DNA of 22,245 nt. Origin: Gammaproteobacteria bacterium. GTDB taxonomy: Bacteria; Pseudomonadota; Gammaproteobacteria; JAABTG01. The stretch spans positions 1 to 22,245 of the forward strand of contig JASJBY010000035.1 in NCBI GenBank assembly GCA_030066245.1. The letters are read 5' to 3'. The notes under the pieces were generated by a model. That model was not told where the DNA came from and made no database searches. It saw only the letters and a program-made list of their open reading frames with translations. Shown piece by piece: positions 1 to 8,127 of this stretch. The translations under genes were made by a program, and so were the position numbers. The first letter of the stretch is position 1. Each line of letters begins with the position of its first letter.

Positions 1-161
1 CTGGATCGGGACCGGCCTCAGATCGACACCTGACTCAATCTTAATGGGTGGGGCATAGGTGGCCAAGCACAACGCACCCATTCCGTTGCACGTCTTCCCT
101 ACTGAAACCCGGCAGTATATCTTTGAGAACATCTGCTCAGGACGAACCGGCGCAGCCAACC
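1..161. other. 5' leader of the secreted caspase gene
   Basis: This stretch precedes the first gene. The caspase frame stays open upstream to a GTG at 48, but the 38 residues it would add look like translated leader: no conserved motif, and they would bury the signal peptide. I see no convincing -35/-10 pair with standard spacing and no strong Shine-Dalgarno site in front of the ATG at 162. Confidence 0.4.
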
Positions 162-2570
162 ATGCGGACAAAACCGGTATTGCGAAAGGACAGGCGCCCC
201 ACGAACGTTCCAGAGAGGGCCGCTGCCGCCTTGTGCCTGCTGCTGCTCGCGGCTTTGTGGGCGCTGGGAACAACTCACGCCGATCCCCACGCCCTGTCCG
301 AAGGCCCGGACGCCCGGCCGGGCCACCTCCTTCTGGCCCAGGACAGTTCCCGTGGCACGGTGGTTGTCGAGGAAGATCCAACGGGGTCTGCGACGCTTGG
401 GGACTACCACGCCCTGCTGATTGGTATCGACGAATACCAGGAATGGCCGCGCCTCGACTTCGCGCAGCAGGATGCCGCGGATATCGGCAATATTCTCGTC
501 GACCGCTACGGCTTCAGTACCGACAAGATAACCCACCTGAAAGGCAGCGACGCGACGCGAAGCCGCATCCTTCGAGAGCTGCGGGACCTCCTGGAAACGC
601 TGGACGAGAATGACAACCTGCTGGTCTTCTACGCGGGCCACGGGCAGCTCGACCCGCTGACGGGAGAAGGCTACTGGATTCCCGTCGACGGTGCTCTGAC
701 ATACGAAGAGACCTGGATCGCTTTCCCGAATCTCAGAACCATGCTGACCGCGCCCGGCGTGCGCGCCAAGAACGTCGTGCTGGTCACGGACTCCTGCTAT
801 GGCGGCGCGGTGGCCTCGCGCAGCGGACTGACGCCCGGACTGCTGGAAGCCGCCCAGGAAGACTACGAGAAATACCGGCAGACGCTCATCGACAACAGCG
901 AGCTACGCAGTCGCCAGGTGCTCGCGTCCGGTGGCTTCGAGGAAGTGCCGGACCGCAGCGAGTTCGCCCGCCTGCTGAAAGAGGCATTGCGACAGAATCC
1001 CCATCCCATGGTGGACTTCGAATACCTGTTCTACACCGGCATTGCGCCCTACCTGGTGCCGGGGGGCCAGCAACGGCCCTTGCTCGCCCGTCTCATCCGG
1101 GGTGCGGAGCACGACGGCCAGTTCGTCCTGGTGCAGGATGCGGGAGCGCCGCCGCCTCCGCCGCCACCACCGCAGCAGGCAACCCTGACGGTGCGCTCCA
1201 ACGTGCTCAACGACCAGGTCTATGTCAACGGAGCGGCTCGGGGCAGCACCCGCCTGGATCTGGAGCTGGCGCCGGGCAGCTATCTGGTGCGCGTGGAGAA
1301 GGCGGACTATGCACCCTTCGAACAGCGTATCGAACTCGCCGCGGGCGAGAGCCGCGTGCTGCGGGCACAGCTCGAGCGGAAGAGCACCCGGCGGCCGCGG
1401 ATCCTGTCCTTCGACGGGCAGCCCCAGGTGATCCGTGCCGGCCAATCGGCGACTCTGGAGTGGCGGGTGGTAGATGCCGAGACCGTGGAGATTACGGGCC
1501 TTGGCAGCCTGCCCCTGAGCGGCTCGCGCCTTGTCTCTCCTGATGCGACCACCACCTACGTGCTGACGGCCCGGGGTGGCGACGGCGCCCAGGTCCAGGC
1601 TGAGCTGCCCGTGCGCGTGGAGACCGTCGAGCCCCGAATCGTCAGCTTCGCAGCCAACCCGACACGCATCCGCAAAGGCCAGTCCGTGCGCGTTGACTGG
1701 GCGACCGAGCACGCGGCGCGGGTTGAGATCAGCGGCATCGGCAGCGTGCCGCTGAACGGCTCTCGAACCCTGTATCCCGAAAGCAGCCGCCGTTACCAGC
1801 TGGTCGCGGTCAACGAGGATGGCGCCAGGGTGGAGCGCATGATTCGCGTCATGGTCGAGACCCCGAGCCGCGAGCCGGCTGTCAGTGTGAGCACCCGGCT
1901 CACCATCGACCAGACCTGGACCGCCGACCTGGACAATGGCCGGGTGGGCGGTCGTTCCGGAGTGGATATCTGGTTTCAGGCAAAAACCGCCACCCAGCGT
2001 TACATCACGCCGCGAGGCGGCGCCCGACTGGCAAGGGTGGGACGCCAGGCGCCGGGTTACGGCGACTGCAAGAAAGCCTCGCTGGGCAGCGCTTCTGTAC
2101 CCGTCAGCGCCTCCACCTCTGGTGACTATTTCTGCGTGCGCACCAACGAGGGGCGCTATGCCCGATTCAAGATCACCGAACCCGTGGGCAAGAGCCCGGG
2201 CAAGCTCGTCATCGCATTGACTACCTGGGAAGGGGCAAACAGCTCGGTCACGCTGTCGGCGCCCAGACAGATTTCGCCCGGCAACGGCAAGTCCTTCGAT
2301 GTCTATCCGCGCACCACAGAGCTGCGCTGGGCGCGCGTTGGGGGGGCAGCCAGCTACACGGTCGAGATCGACTGCCTGCACTGCTGCCAATCGGGTCGCT
2401 GGTGCAGTGACGTCAGCAAGCCCTGGAAACTGGCAGCCGATCTGTCATCGACCCGCTATCGCTTCAACTTCGTGGGGGCGCAGCCCGGTCGTTGGCGCGT
2501 ATGGGCAGTGGACAGGCAGGGGAATGCCGGCCGCAAGAGCAGCTGGTGGGAGTTCAAGTACACGCGCTGA
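162..2570 (+). CDS. Secreted caspase-like (peptidase C14) protein with PEGA and Ig-like repeats
   Basis: This encodes an 802-residue exported caspase-family cysteine peptidase. Residues 19-40 form a Leu/Ala-rich signal peptide ending in THA. The caspase fold runs about 81-300 and shows the LLIGIDEY first strand, the His of FYAGHG (H160) and the Cys of DSCYGG (C212), so the His/Cys dyad is present. A poly-Pro linker (330-337) leads to a PEGA-like domain (339-405), two tandem Ig-like repeats (411-487 and 490-566, sharing the core E-I-[TS]-G-[LI]-G-S-[LV]-P-L-[SN]-G-S-R), a Cys-containing beta-rich region (570-700) and an FN3-like C-terminal domain (703-802). The ATG at 162 is chosen because it puts the signal peptide near the N-terminus; a GTG at 48 is possible. 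The location is probably periplasmic or cell-surface. Substrate unknown. It points toward a convergent - strand cluster and lies in the CIS neighbourhood, which suggests but does not prove a functional link. Confidence 0.85.
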   Translation: MRTKPVLRKDRRPTNVPERAAAALCLLLLAALWALGTTHADPHALSEGPDARPGHLLLAQDSSRGTVVVEEDPTGSATLGDYHALLIGIDEYQEWPRLDFAQQDAADIGNILVDRYGFSTDKITHLKGSDATRSRILRELRDLLETLDENDNLLVFYAGHGQLDPLTGEGYWIPVDGALTYEETWIAFPNLRTMLTAPGVRAKNVVLVTDSCYGGAVASRSGLTPGLLEAAQEDYEKYRQTLIDNSELRSRQVLASGGFEEVPDRSEFARLLKEALRQNPHPMVDFEYLFYTGIAPYLVPGGQQRPLLARLIRGAEHDGQFVLVQDAGAPPPPPPPPQQATLTVRSNVLNDQVYVNGAARGSTRLDLELAPGSYLVRVEKADYAPFEQRIELAAGESRVLRAQLERKSTRRPRILSFDGQPQVIRAGQSATLEWRVVDAETVEITGLGSLPLSGSRLVSPDATTTYVLTARGGDGAQVQAELPVRVETVEPRIVSFAANPTRIRKGQSVRVDWATEHAARVEISGIGSVPLNGSRTLYPESSRRYQLVAVNEDGARVERMIRVMVETPSREPAVSVSTRLTIDQTWTADLDNGRVGGRSGVDIWFQAKTATQRYITPRGGARLARVGRQAPGYGDCKKASLGSASVPVSASTSGDYFCVRTNEGRYARFKITEPVGKSPGKLVIALTTWEGANSSVTLSAPRQISPGNGKSFDVYPRTTELRWARVGGAASYTVEIDCLHCCQSGRWCSDVSKPWKLAADLSSTRYRFNFVGAQPGRWRVWAVDRQGNAGRKSSWWEFKYTR

Positions 2571-2573
2571 CTG

Positions 2574-2598
2574 AAGCGGCTGCCCTCTTCAGCGGCTT
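2574..2598. terminator. Weak imperfect hairpin between convergent genes
   Basis: AAGC-g-GCTG, a 7-nt loop, CAGC-g-GCTT: two 4-bp arms separated by a G-G mismatch, placed just after the caspase stop and before the end of the convergent gene. There is no following T-run on either strand, so a role as an intrinsic terminator is only a possibility. Confidence 0.2.
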
Positions 2599-2676
2599 AA
2601 GACCCCCGCACACGACGCGCTCCGGCAGCGTAACGCCAGACGCCCGCGACTGTTCCGCAGCGGCTCGGGTAACTGC

Positions 2677-4293
2677 TCAACGCGCTGCGTCGGGCAGCGT
2701 CACGGCCGATACCGCAGCGGGGCGATAATCGCCACCGTAGTTCACCCAGTTGTTGAGCAGCAACACCGGGTCGCCACCCTTTCCGGATCGGAACACAATG
2801 CCCGTGAGACTGATCCAGCCATGGTCCTTGCCGCCGGCGACCCAGAGGATCTCGCCTGTTTTCTTGACGTCGACCCGGGCGGTCTTCGCGTGGTTGTTGA
2901 GATTGAAGATCAGCCGACCGGCCGGTCGGCACGGCTCCGGCAGGACGGCTTCGGTGCCCCAGTTGGTGCCTTTGATGAGCCCGCTCACCACGCACAGATC
3001 GCCCATGCGCGCCACGCGGGCGCCGCGATAGGTGCTGGAGTGGTTCTTCCAGTTGTTGTGCAAGGGAAGCGGATCTCCCCCATCACCCGGCTCGAAGACG
3101 ATGCCGTCCAGGTTGATCCAGCCATGGTCCTTGCCACCGGTGACCCAGATCACCTCGCCGCTCGGCAACACATCGACTCGTGCCGTGTTGGCGTGGTTGT
3201 TGAGGTTGAAGATAAGCCGCCGGGATGGGTGGCAATCCTGTGGCAGCACCGCCAGGGTGCTCCAGGCGCCGCCCTTGATCAGGCCGCTCACAACGCACAG
3301 GCCGCCCACTCGAGCCACCCGGGCCTTCCGATAGCCACCACCATAGTCGACCCAGCCATTCTTGAGCGCCAGGTCTTCACCCCCTTCGCCGGGTTTCAAC
3401 ACGACCCCGTCAAGGCTGACCCAGCTGTGGCCCTTGCCGCCGGCGACCCAAAACACCTCGCCGCTGGGTTTCACATCCACGCGCGCGGTCTGCTCATGGT
3501 TGTTGAGATTGAAGATCACCCTTCCCGCCGGACTGCAGTCCAAGGGCAGGTCGGCCAACAGGGCCCAGCCGCCCTTCTTGATGAGCCCACTTGCCACACA
3601 CAGAGTCTCCCCGGCAGTCTGCACCGGCGTGGCCACGGTCAGTGCAATCTCCGTCCCCTTCTTGACCTTGTCGCCGGCCTCCGGTGACTGGTCCAGCACG
3701 GTATCGGGGGACTGCTGGTCGGTTTCTGCTGTCCGCGGCGGCTGCGCTACGCTCAACCCAGCTTGCTCGATGACCTCGGTGGCGGCTTTCAGATCCTGCC
3801 CGATGACATCCGGCACCTGGACGCCACGCGTCAGAAACCAGGCAGCCACGCCGCCGCCAAGCAGAAGGACGCCCGCGACCACTGCGACGATCAGCCACGG
3901 GAACGCCGGCTTGGGCTGGGGCTCCGGACGCGGCTCCGGCTTCTGCTCCGGAGCCGGGATCTCAAGGGCGACAACCGGGCTCTGCACCGATTTCTCGGGA
4001 TCATCGGTCGAATACACTTGCAGGCGAAATGCGTAGCGACCTGGGGCCGAGTTCCGGGGTATCTGCAGGCGTGCAACGATCTGATCACTGATCCCAGCCG
4101 AAAGGTCACGCTCATTGCCACCATCAACGGCAAACCAATCGGGCTCCGCCGGAGACTCCGCTGCGATCAAGGCGCTGATTCGCAGCCGCTCGCCCGTGTC
4201 GTTGCTGACATTGAACGCACAGGTCGTGGACTCGCCTGCCTGGCAACGGAGCTTCTCGCCGCCCGCTACTATCGTGATCGTCGCGATCGCCAT
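2677..4293 (-). CDS. Ig-like / TM / PASTA membrane protein with three tail-fibre-like domains
   Basis: This encodes a 538-residue single-pass membrane protein. Residues 1-112 form a beta-rich Ig-like domain without a signal peptide. A Pro/Glu/Lys linker (113-130) precedes one transmembrane helix (about 131-154), followed by one PASTA domain (157-222, starting V-P-D-V-I-G-Q). Three tandem repeats of about 97-100 residues follow (231-327, 332-430, 433-530). Each repeat has S-G-L-I-K, a Cys pair, a conserved IFNLNNH block, T-A-R-V-D-V, W-V-[AT]-G-G-K and a W-[VI]-[SN]-L-[DT]-G core, resembling C-terminal domains of some phage tail fibres (recognised by eye). The N-terminus is paralogous to the protein at 18348-19709: both begin M-A-x-A-T-I-T and share APGRY-x-FRL and TDDPE. 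Expected topology is N-in, with PASTA and fibre-like domains outside. Start ATG at 4293 follows AAGGAG. Possible role: wall-bound receptor-binding or anchoring protein of the CIS. Family assignment of the repeats is tentative. Confidence 0.85.
   Translation of the reverse strand: MAIATITIVAGGEKLRCQAGESTTCAFNVSNDTGERLRISALIAAESPAEPDWFAVDGGNERDLSAGISDQIVARLQIPRNSAPGRYAFRLQVYSTDDPEKSVQSPVVALEIPAPEQKPEPRPEPQPKPAFPWLIVAVVAGVLLLGGGVAAWFLTRGVQVPDVIGQDLKAATEVIEQAGLSVAQPPRTAETDQQSPDTVLDQSPEAGDKVKKGTEIALTVATPVQTAGETLCVASGLIKKGGWALLADLPLDCSPAGRVIFNLNNHEQTARVDVKPSGEVFWVAGGKGHSWVSLDGVVLKPGEGGEDLALKNGWVDYGGGYRKARVARVGGLCVVSGLIKGGAWSTLAVLPQDCHPSRRLIFNLNNHANTARVDVLPSGEVIWVTGGKDHGWINLDGIVFEPGDGGDPLPLHNNWKNHSSTYRGARVARMGDLCVVSGLIKGTNWGTEAVLPEPCRPAGRLIFNLNNHAKTARVDVKKTGEILWVAGGKDHGWISLTGIVFRSGKGGDPVLLLNNWVNYGGDYRPAAVSAVTLPDAAR
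2704..3603 (-). repeat. Three tandem ~300-bp coding repeats (fibre-like domains)
   Basis: Three in-frame copies of a roughly 300-bp unit lie back to back: about 3603-3313, 3300-3004 and 2997-2704. All three keep the IFNLNNH block, the W-V-x-G-G-K block and a C...C pair; they differ mainly in the final 20 residues. The pattern indicates internal domain duplication, with the second and third copies looking closest to each other. Confidence 0.8.
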
Positions 4294-4493
4294 TCCAGCA
4301 CTCCTTGGTGGAATTACTCAAAGATCTCGCGAACGCAAGCTAACACAAATCCCGCGCGGCTGGCGATCCCTTTCAGCGGGCGCGGTGAGGAACCCAGGGT
4401 TTTTTCTGCCGTTGGTGATGCTGAGGATGAGCAGCGTTGGAGCCGCCGTTACCACACTACGTGTCTTCTTGTATCGAGATCGGGAACACTTGT

Positions 4494-4700
4494 TCAGCCC
4501 GCATGGGGATGGCTGGCCAACACAACCCAGAGCACGAAACCGAGCGTCCACAGGGCAATCCAGATCACCGTCAAGGTCCACGCCAAAGGCGTGCTGAAAA
4601 CCAGATCGGTGTTCCGCTTGCCCGGAGCGACCACCGCCGATGTCACTCGGCGCGGAGTGGCGGAAGCGGTGCCCCAGCTGCTCTGATACTCCCAGACCTC
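4494..4700 (-). pseudogene. In-frame continuation of the HEAVH membrane protein beyond a TAG
   Basis: After the TAG at 4703-4701 the same frame continues for 68 codons to a TGA at 4496-4494. The product would start E-V-W-E-Y-Q-S-S-W-G and includes a clear hydrophobic helix (about L-V-F-S-T-P then an Ile/Leu/Trp-rich stretch). The junction N-N-P-[stop]-E-V-W-E-Y resembles the Glu-bearing motif that follows HExxH in related membrane peptidases, so this looks like the original C-terminus cut off by a nonsense mutation (TGG to TAG would fit). No good independent start codon lies close to the AGGAGGT that follows the TAG. Confidence 0.6.
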
Positions 4701-5522
4701 CTAGGGGTTGTTGACATAGGCATAGGCGAAAGCCCCGTGCCACAGACCGTTCCCCCTGGCGAGTCCCACGACGCCGCCGACCACGGCCATGACGGCGGCC
4801 CAGGCCACGTAGCTCACCAGCATCAGGGGACCAAACACATAGTGCTGCAGCACATGGACTGCTTCGTGCCACATGCCATGCTGCGACCAGGCAGTCATGA
4901 CCGCCCCTTGGCTGAAGAAATAGTCCGGCAGAATGCGCATGCCGTTCTCCCAACAGTGGAAGAAGCGCCGCTCGCTGCCCGCCAGCACGCGCCGCGGTCG
5001 CGACCCGGCGCCGCCTTTTGCGGAGAAGAACAACCAGGAGCCCACGTGCAGCAGCAGGCCCGTCAGGTTGCCCAGGGCTCCCCAGGAGCCGTTGACGGTC
5101 ACCAGCAGCCAACCCACCGACCAGTGCGCTGACCGGTACAGGCCGAATAACACGCCGTTCAGCGCGCCAGTGAAAGCCAGCGCCGCCGAGAACCAGCCCA
5201 CGTAGCCTGCGCTGTACCCATGGCTCCAGATAAGGATGCCAGACACCACGAAGACGCCGCCCAACACCAGGTAGGCAAGCAAACCGAGGAGCTTGAAAGC
5301 CAGGTGGGCATTGCCGCGCCGGAAACCGAGTACGATGCCTGCGATACACACCAGCCCGAGGGCGATGGAGATGGCCGCGTACAGGCCCGGCGGAAAAATG
5401 TAACTGAAGAAAAGCCCGCCGAGCAGCCCTCCCAGGCAGCCGAGCACCGCATACAGCGCCGTCTCGAAGCCCTCGCCCACGACCACCAACGCAGATTTGC
5501 TCTGCACCAGCCGGCTGGTCAC
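4701..5522 (-). CDS. Multi-pass membrane protein with HEAVH metallopeptidase motif, amber-truncated
   Basis: This 273-residue protein has about six hydrophobic helices (roughly 22-45, 48-66, 76-99, 106-128, 135-165, 226-256). A zinc-peptidase-like motif H-E-A-V-H lies at 219-223, inside W-H-E-A-V-H-V-L-Q-H, followed by F-G-P-L-M-L. This layout matches bacterial integral membrane proteins with HExGHxxQ...GPLYL and a later Glu ligand. The reading frame ends at a TAG directly after N-N-P, where that Glu would follow; the frame then remains open for 68 more codons (4700-4497), so the gene is probably a truncated version of a longer one. The start is a GTG at 5522; an in-frame TAA upstream leaves no ATG/GTG/TTG between, and the upstream codons are hydrophobic, so the true start may have been lost to a frameshift. 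A paralogue of the same layout lies at 20898-21692. Confidence 0.65.
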   Translation of the reverse strand: MTSRLVQSKSALVVVGEGFETALYAVLGCLGGLLGGLFFSYIFPPGLYAAISIALGLVCIAGIVLGFRRGNAHLAFKLLGLLAYLVLGGVFVVSGILIWSHGYSAGYVGWFSAALAFTGALNGVLFGLYRSAHWSVGWLLVTVNGSWGALGNLTGLLLHVGSWLFFSAKGGAGSRPRRVLAGSERRFFHCWENGMRILPDYFFSQGAVMTAWSQHGMWHEAVHVLQHYVFGPLMLVSYVAWAAVMAVVGGVVGLARGNGLWHGAFAYAYVNNP

Positions 5523-5556
5523 GCCGGCCGCCAGCCCGACCAGCGTCGCGGCGTAC

Positions 5557-6102
5557 GGTCGGTGGCTTGGGGCGTTTCTTCGGACCGCAGGTTACCGATG
5601 CCATGCGGTCGCAGTGCGAGTCATCGCAGACCATGCGCCCGCGAATCACCCGTGTCGGCGGCTTGTTCTTCTGAACGGTGAAGGAAACGGCGCTGGTATG
5701 TCCTCGTGACTGGCAGTAGGCATCAGCAGCGGGCTTACCGCAGTTCTTGGACCACTCCCGACAATAGTCGAGCGCATAGCGGTCGAGGCGCGGATTCTTG
5801 TAGACCTGGGTTCGACAGGACACCCAGCTGATCCGATCGCAATGGGGTGAGTTGCACACCTTTCCACCGTGGATGACACGAGTCGGCGGTTTATCTTTCT
5901 GGACGCGGAACTATATGGCACTGAGGTAGCCACGGGGCTTACAGTAGGCGTCCGCGGCCGGCTTTCCGCATTCCTTGCCCCAAACACGGCAGCAATCCAG
6001 GGCAACCTTGCCCAGCGTCGGTTTATTGATACCGACCTCGCCCGCCTGCAGCGGTGCGGCCAGCACGACGCAGATAAGAAGTACGGAAAATCGTACGCTC
6101 AC
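5557..6102 (-). pseudogene. Secreted Cys-rich twin-domain protein, interrupted by TAG and lacking its own stop
   Basis: Starts at a GTG (6102) 10 nt after AAGGAG, encoding M-S-V-R-F-S and a hydrophobic signal peptide ending L-Q-A-G. Two copies of a Cys-rich domain of about 67 residues follow (residues 30-96 and 106-172). Each has W-[GS]-K-[EN]-C-G-K-P-A-A-D-A-Y-C, then V-Q-K-[DN]-K-P-P-T-R-V-I, then H-C-D-R and V-[ST]-C. A TAG at 5913-5911 interrupts the first copy exactly where the second copy has Ser, so it is a nonsense change in an otherwise intact frame. Downstream of the second domain the frame runs without a stop to 4320-4318, through the membrane-protein gene in another frame, so the natural end was probably lost by an indel near 5530-5590. 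The domain occurs in secreted bacterial hypothetical proteins to my recollection; function unknown. Confidence 0.6.
5587..6015 (-). repeat. Two tandem Cys-rich domain repeats
   Basis: Copy 1 spans about 6015-5815 and copy 2 about 5787-5587. They share the C-G-K-P-A-A-D-A-Y-C core, K-P-P-T-R-V-I and H-C-D-R with all six cysteines in register (copy 1 has one additional adjacent Cys). The alignment is what exposes the in-frame TAG in copy 1 as an interruption. Confidence 0.7.
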
Positions 6103-6116
6103 GGTTCGGGCTCTCC

Positions 6117-7472
6117 TTGTCGACTGCAATCAAGTCTTGCGTCTTACTTCATTTCGTAGCTCCAGACTACCACTCAAAGAAGCCCGCAAACCGTGAACAA
6201 TTACCATCCCGCCCACGCCGCTCCACCTGTCAGAGAGCGTCGCGGCTATCACGGCCAGCATTGCGGGCCAGTCCGGAGAGCGCACGCCAAGCCCTTGAGT
6301 CTGCCATCCTGGTGTACATACCCGCTGGTGTGCGCGATGCGCCGTCCGTCAAGCGGAATAATCGTCTGCTGTTTTTCTTCTCCGGTCACGGCCATACGTT
6401 GGGGAAAGGCTATCAGCGAGAGATGGGCTACCTGGTGCCCGCCGATGCGCCCCATCCCGAGCGCGACCGCAGCCGCTTTCTCGACAAGGCCGTGAGCATG
6501 AACCAAGTGCTCACGTGGGCGCGCGAAAACGATGCCAAGCATGCACTGTTTCTTTTCGACAGCTGCTTCTCGGGAGCGGTCTTCAAGGCAAGAAACCTGC
6601 CCGACCAACCGCCCCACATCAGTCGGTTGACGGACGAGCCGGTACGTATGTTCATCACCGCGGGCAGCGCCGGAGAGACGGTCCCGGCCGTGAGTGTGTT
6701 TACGCCGGCGTTCGTCAACGGGCTGCGCCACCGACTTGCCGATTTGGACCGGGATGGCTTCGTCACCGGCATGGAGCTTGGTGTCTACCTACAGGGCAAG
6801 GTTGCCCAGCACGTAGACCAAACATCGCAGTTCGGCAAGATTAGAGATTTCGAGCTATCGCAAAGTGATTTCGTATTCATGACCGGAACCGAAGCGGCCA
6901 CAGCGCAGGCCCAAAGCACGGAGCCACACGTTCCAACCGCGGCGGAGACGCTAGCCGAGAGCCCCGCACCGGAAACCGTCGTAGCAGGAGGTACTACGCC
7001 CGAGACGCCCGGACCCGGCGAACAAGCTAGAACGCGGGCTTGGAAAGAGCCGGTAACGGGCATGGAGTTCTTGTGGGTTCCAGGAGGTTGTTACCACCCG
7101 GGCAGCCCGGTAGGCGAAGGCGGCCGGTGGGCCAATGAGCGGGGCCGAAAGGCCTGTGTGGAGGAATTCTGGCTCGGCAAATACGAAGTGACCAACCACC
7201 AATACCGGCGTTTCCGCATGAAACATGACAGCGGTGCCTATCTGGGTCTGCCACTGAACGCCCCGGAACAACCCGTCGTAAACGTCAGTTGGAAGGACGC
7301 CATGGGCTATGCCTTATGGCTATCCAAGGAAGGCACCGCGCATTTCCGCCTGCCCAGTGAAGCCGAGTGGGAGTACGCCGCCCGTGGCGGCGCGCAGACG
7401 TCCCGCTACTGGGGCGAGGATCCCCACGGCGCCTGCCGCTACGCCAACGGGCTGGACCAGTCTTGGCAATAG
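6117..7472 (+). pseudogene. Caspase-like / formylglycine-generating-enzyme-like gene, truncated at both ends
   Basis: The frame encodes a peptidase C14 domain fused to an FGE-sulfatase (SUMF1-like) domain. The caspase His lies in FFSGHG (H91) and the Cys in FDSCFSG (C150), followed by the usual I-T-A-G-S-A-G-E and V-F-T-P-A-F. Residues 1-75 bear no resemblance to the caspase N-terminal half (no A-L-V-I-G-N-x-x-Y strand), so that part is missing and the first codons are probably not native. After an Ala/Pro/Thr/Glu-rich linker (255-305), the FGE domain begins at G-M-E-F-L-W-V-P-G-G (about 315), shows E-V-T-N and L-P-S-E-A-E-W-E-Y-A-A-R-G-G, and stops at 451 after C-R-Y-A-N. The remaining ~100 residues, including the usual G-N-V-W-E-W motif, are absent from all frames downstream. 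It is divergent from the Cys-rich gene. A remnant of a rearrangement is the simplest reading. Confidence 0.7.
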
Positions 7473-7580
7473 TGAAGAAGCGCTGGAGCGCTTTCAGACC
7501 ATCCGACACTTGCATGAGCGTAAGCAACCGGCGTGTTGAGGTGAGGATGCAGTCATGGCGGGGAACGTATCTTCAGAATC

Positions 7581-7733
7581 GTGCTGATTATTCTCGGAAT
7601 TAGCGGGCCGGTGGTACAGCAAACTCTGCTGCGTTCGCAACCTGCGACAGGGTGGATGACCGCCTCCAGCTTGGGCACGGCCGGACTGATTATGGCCGGC
7701 GCCATATTCCTGCTAATCGGGATCCTTGGCTGA
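7581..7733 (+). CDS. Possible small two-helix membrane protein
   Basis: From a GTG this frame encodes 50 residues with two hydrophobic segments (about 1-12, and 34-50 ending L-L-I-G-I-L-G). The same frame is open upstream to a TGA near 7541 and reads G-E-R-I-F-R-I-V-L-I-I-L-G, a pattern like the start of small DUF2892-type membrane proteins, but there is no in-frame ATG; an ATG at 7554 is one frame off. It may be a tiny gene, or one damaged by a frameshift at its start. Confidence 0.25.
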   Translation: MLIILGISGPVVQQTLLRSQPATGWMTASSLGTAGLIMAGAIFLLIGILG

Positions 7734-8127
7734 TGCCGCCGACGGCGGCAGGTGCGAAATTGCTACCCGGTTTCGCATGCGTGACCGGTTAGGCGTTCGC
7801 GACGGGGCCATACCGACACGGCCCTCGCCGAACACCAATGCCCCGTTATGTTCCTACGCGCGTCTACAGGAAAGTGGTCAGGCGTATGCAGCGACCGGCC
7901 GCGCGCAGACGGATGGAGCGTGAATATTCACATTACGATCCTCCGATACATCCCGGGTCTGGATCGCGGCGACGATTGCTGTAGTATAGGCCTCCGGGCA
8001 CTCAGATAGCCTGCGATTTCGGGAGGGCCGGAAAGAACTCTCCCGCCTGGCATTCCGGACCTGACTTCGCAGCTCGCGCTGCGGCGGGCCGGTTCCTGGC
8101 AGACTCACCATATAAGCAAAGGAAAAC

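Noticed and set aside
84..120. TTGCAC and TATATC as a promoter for the caspase gene
   Set aside because: The spacing is about 24 nt, too long for a standard sigma-70 promoter.
903..2390. A 495-codon open frame on the - strand opposite the caspase gene
   Set aside because: It mirrors the caspase/PEGA/Ig coding strand and has His/Gly/Arg-rich random composition.
4494..5913. TAG used as a sense codon throughout the genome (stop-codon recoding)
   Set aside because: TAG ends the sheath, disordered protein, baseplate J and right-edge membrane genes at natural family ends, so TAG is a normal stop here.
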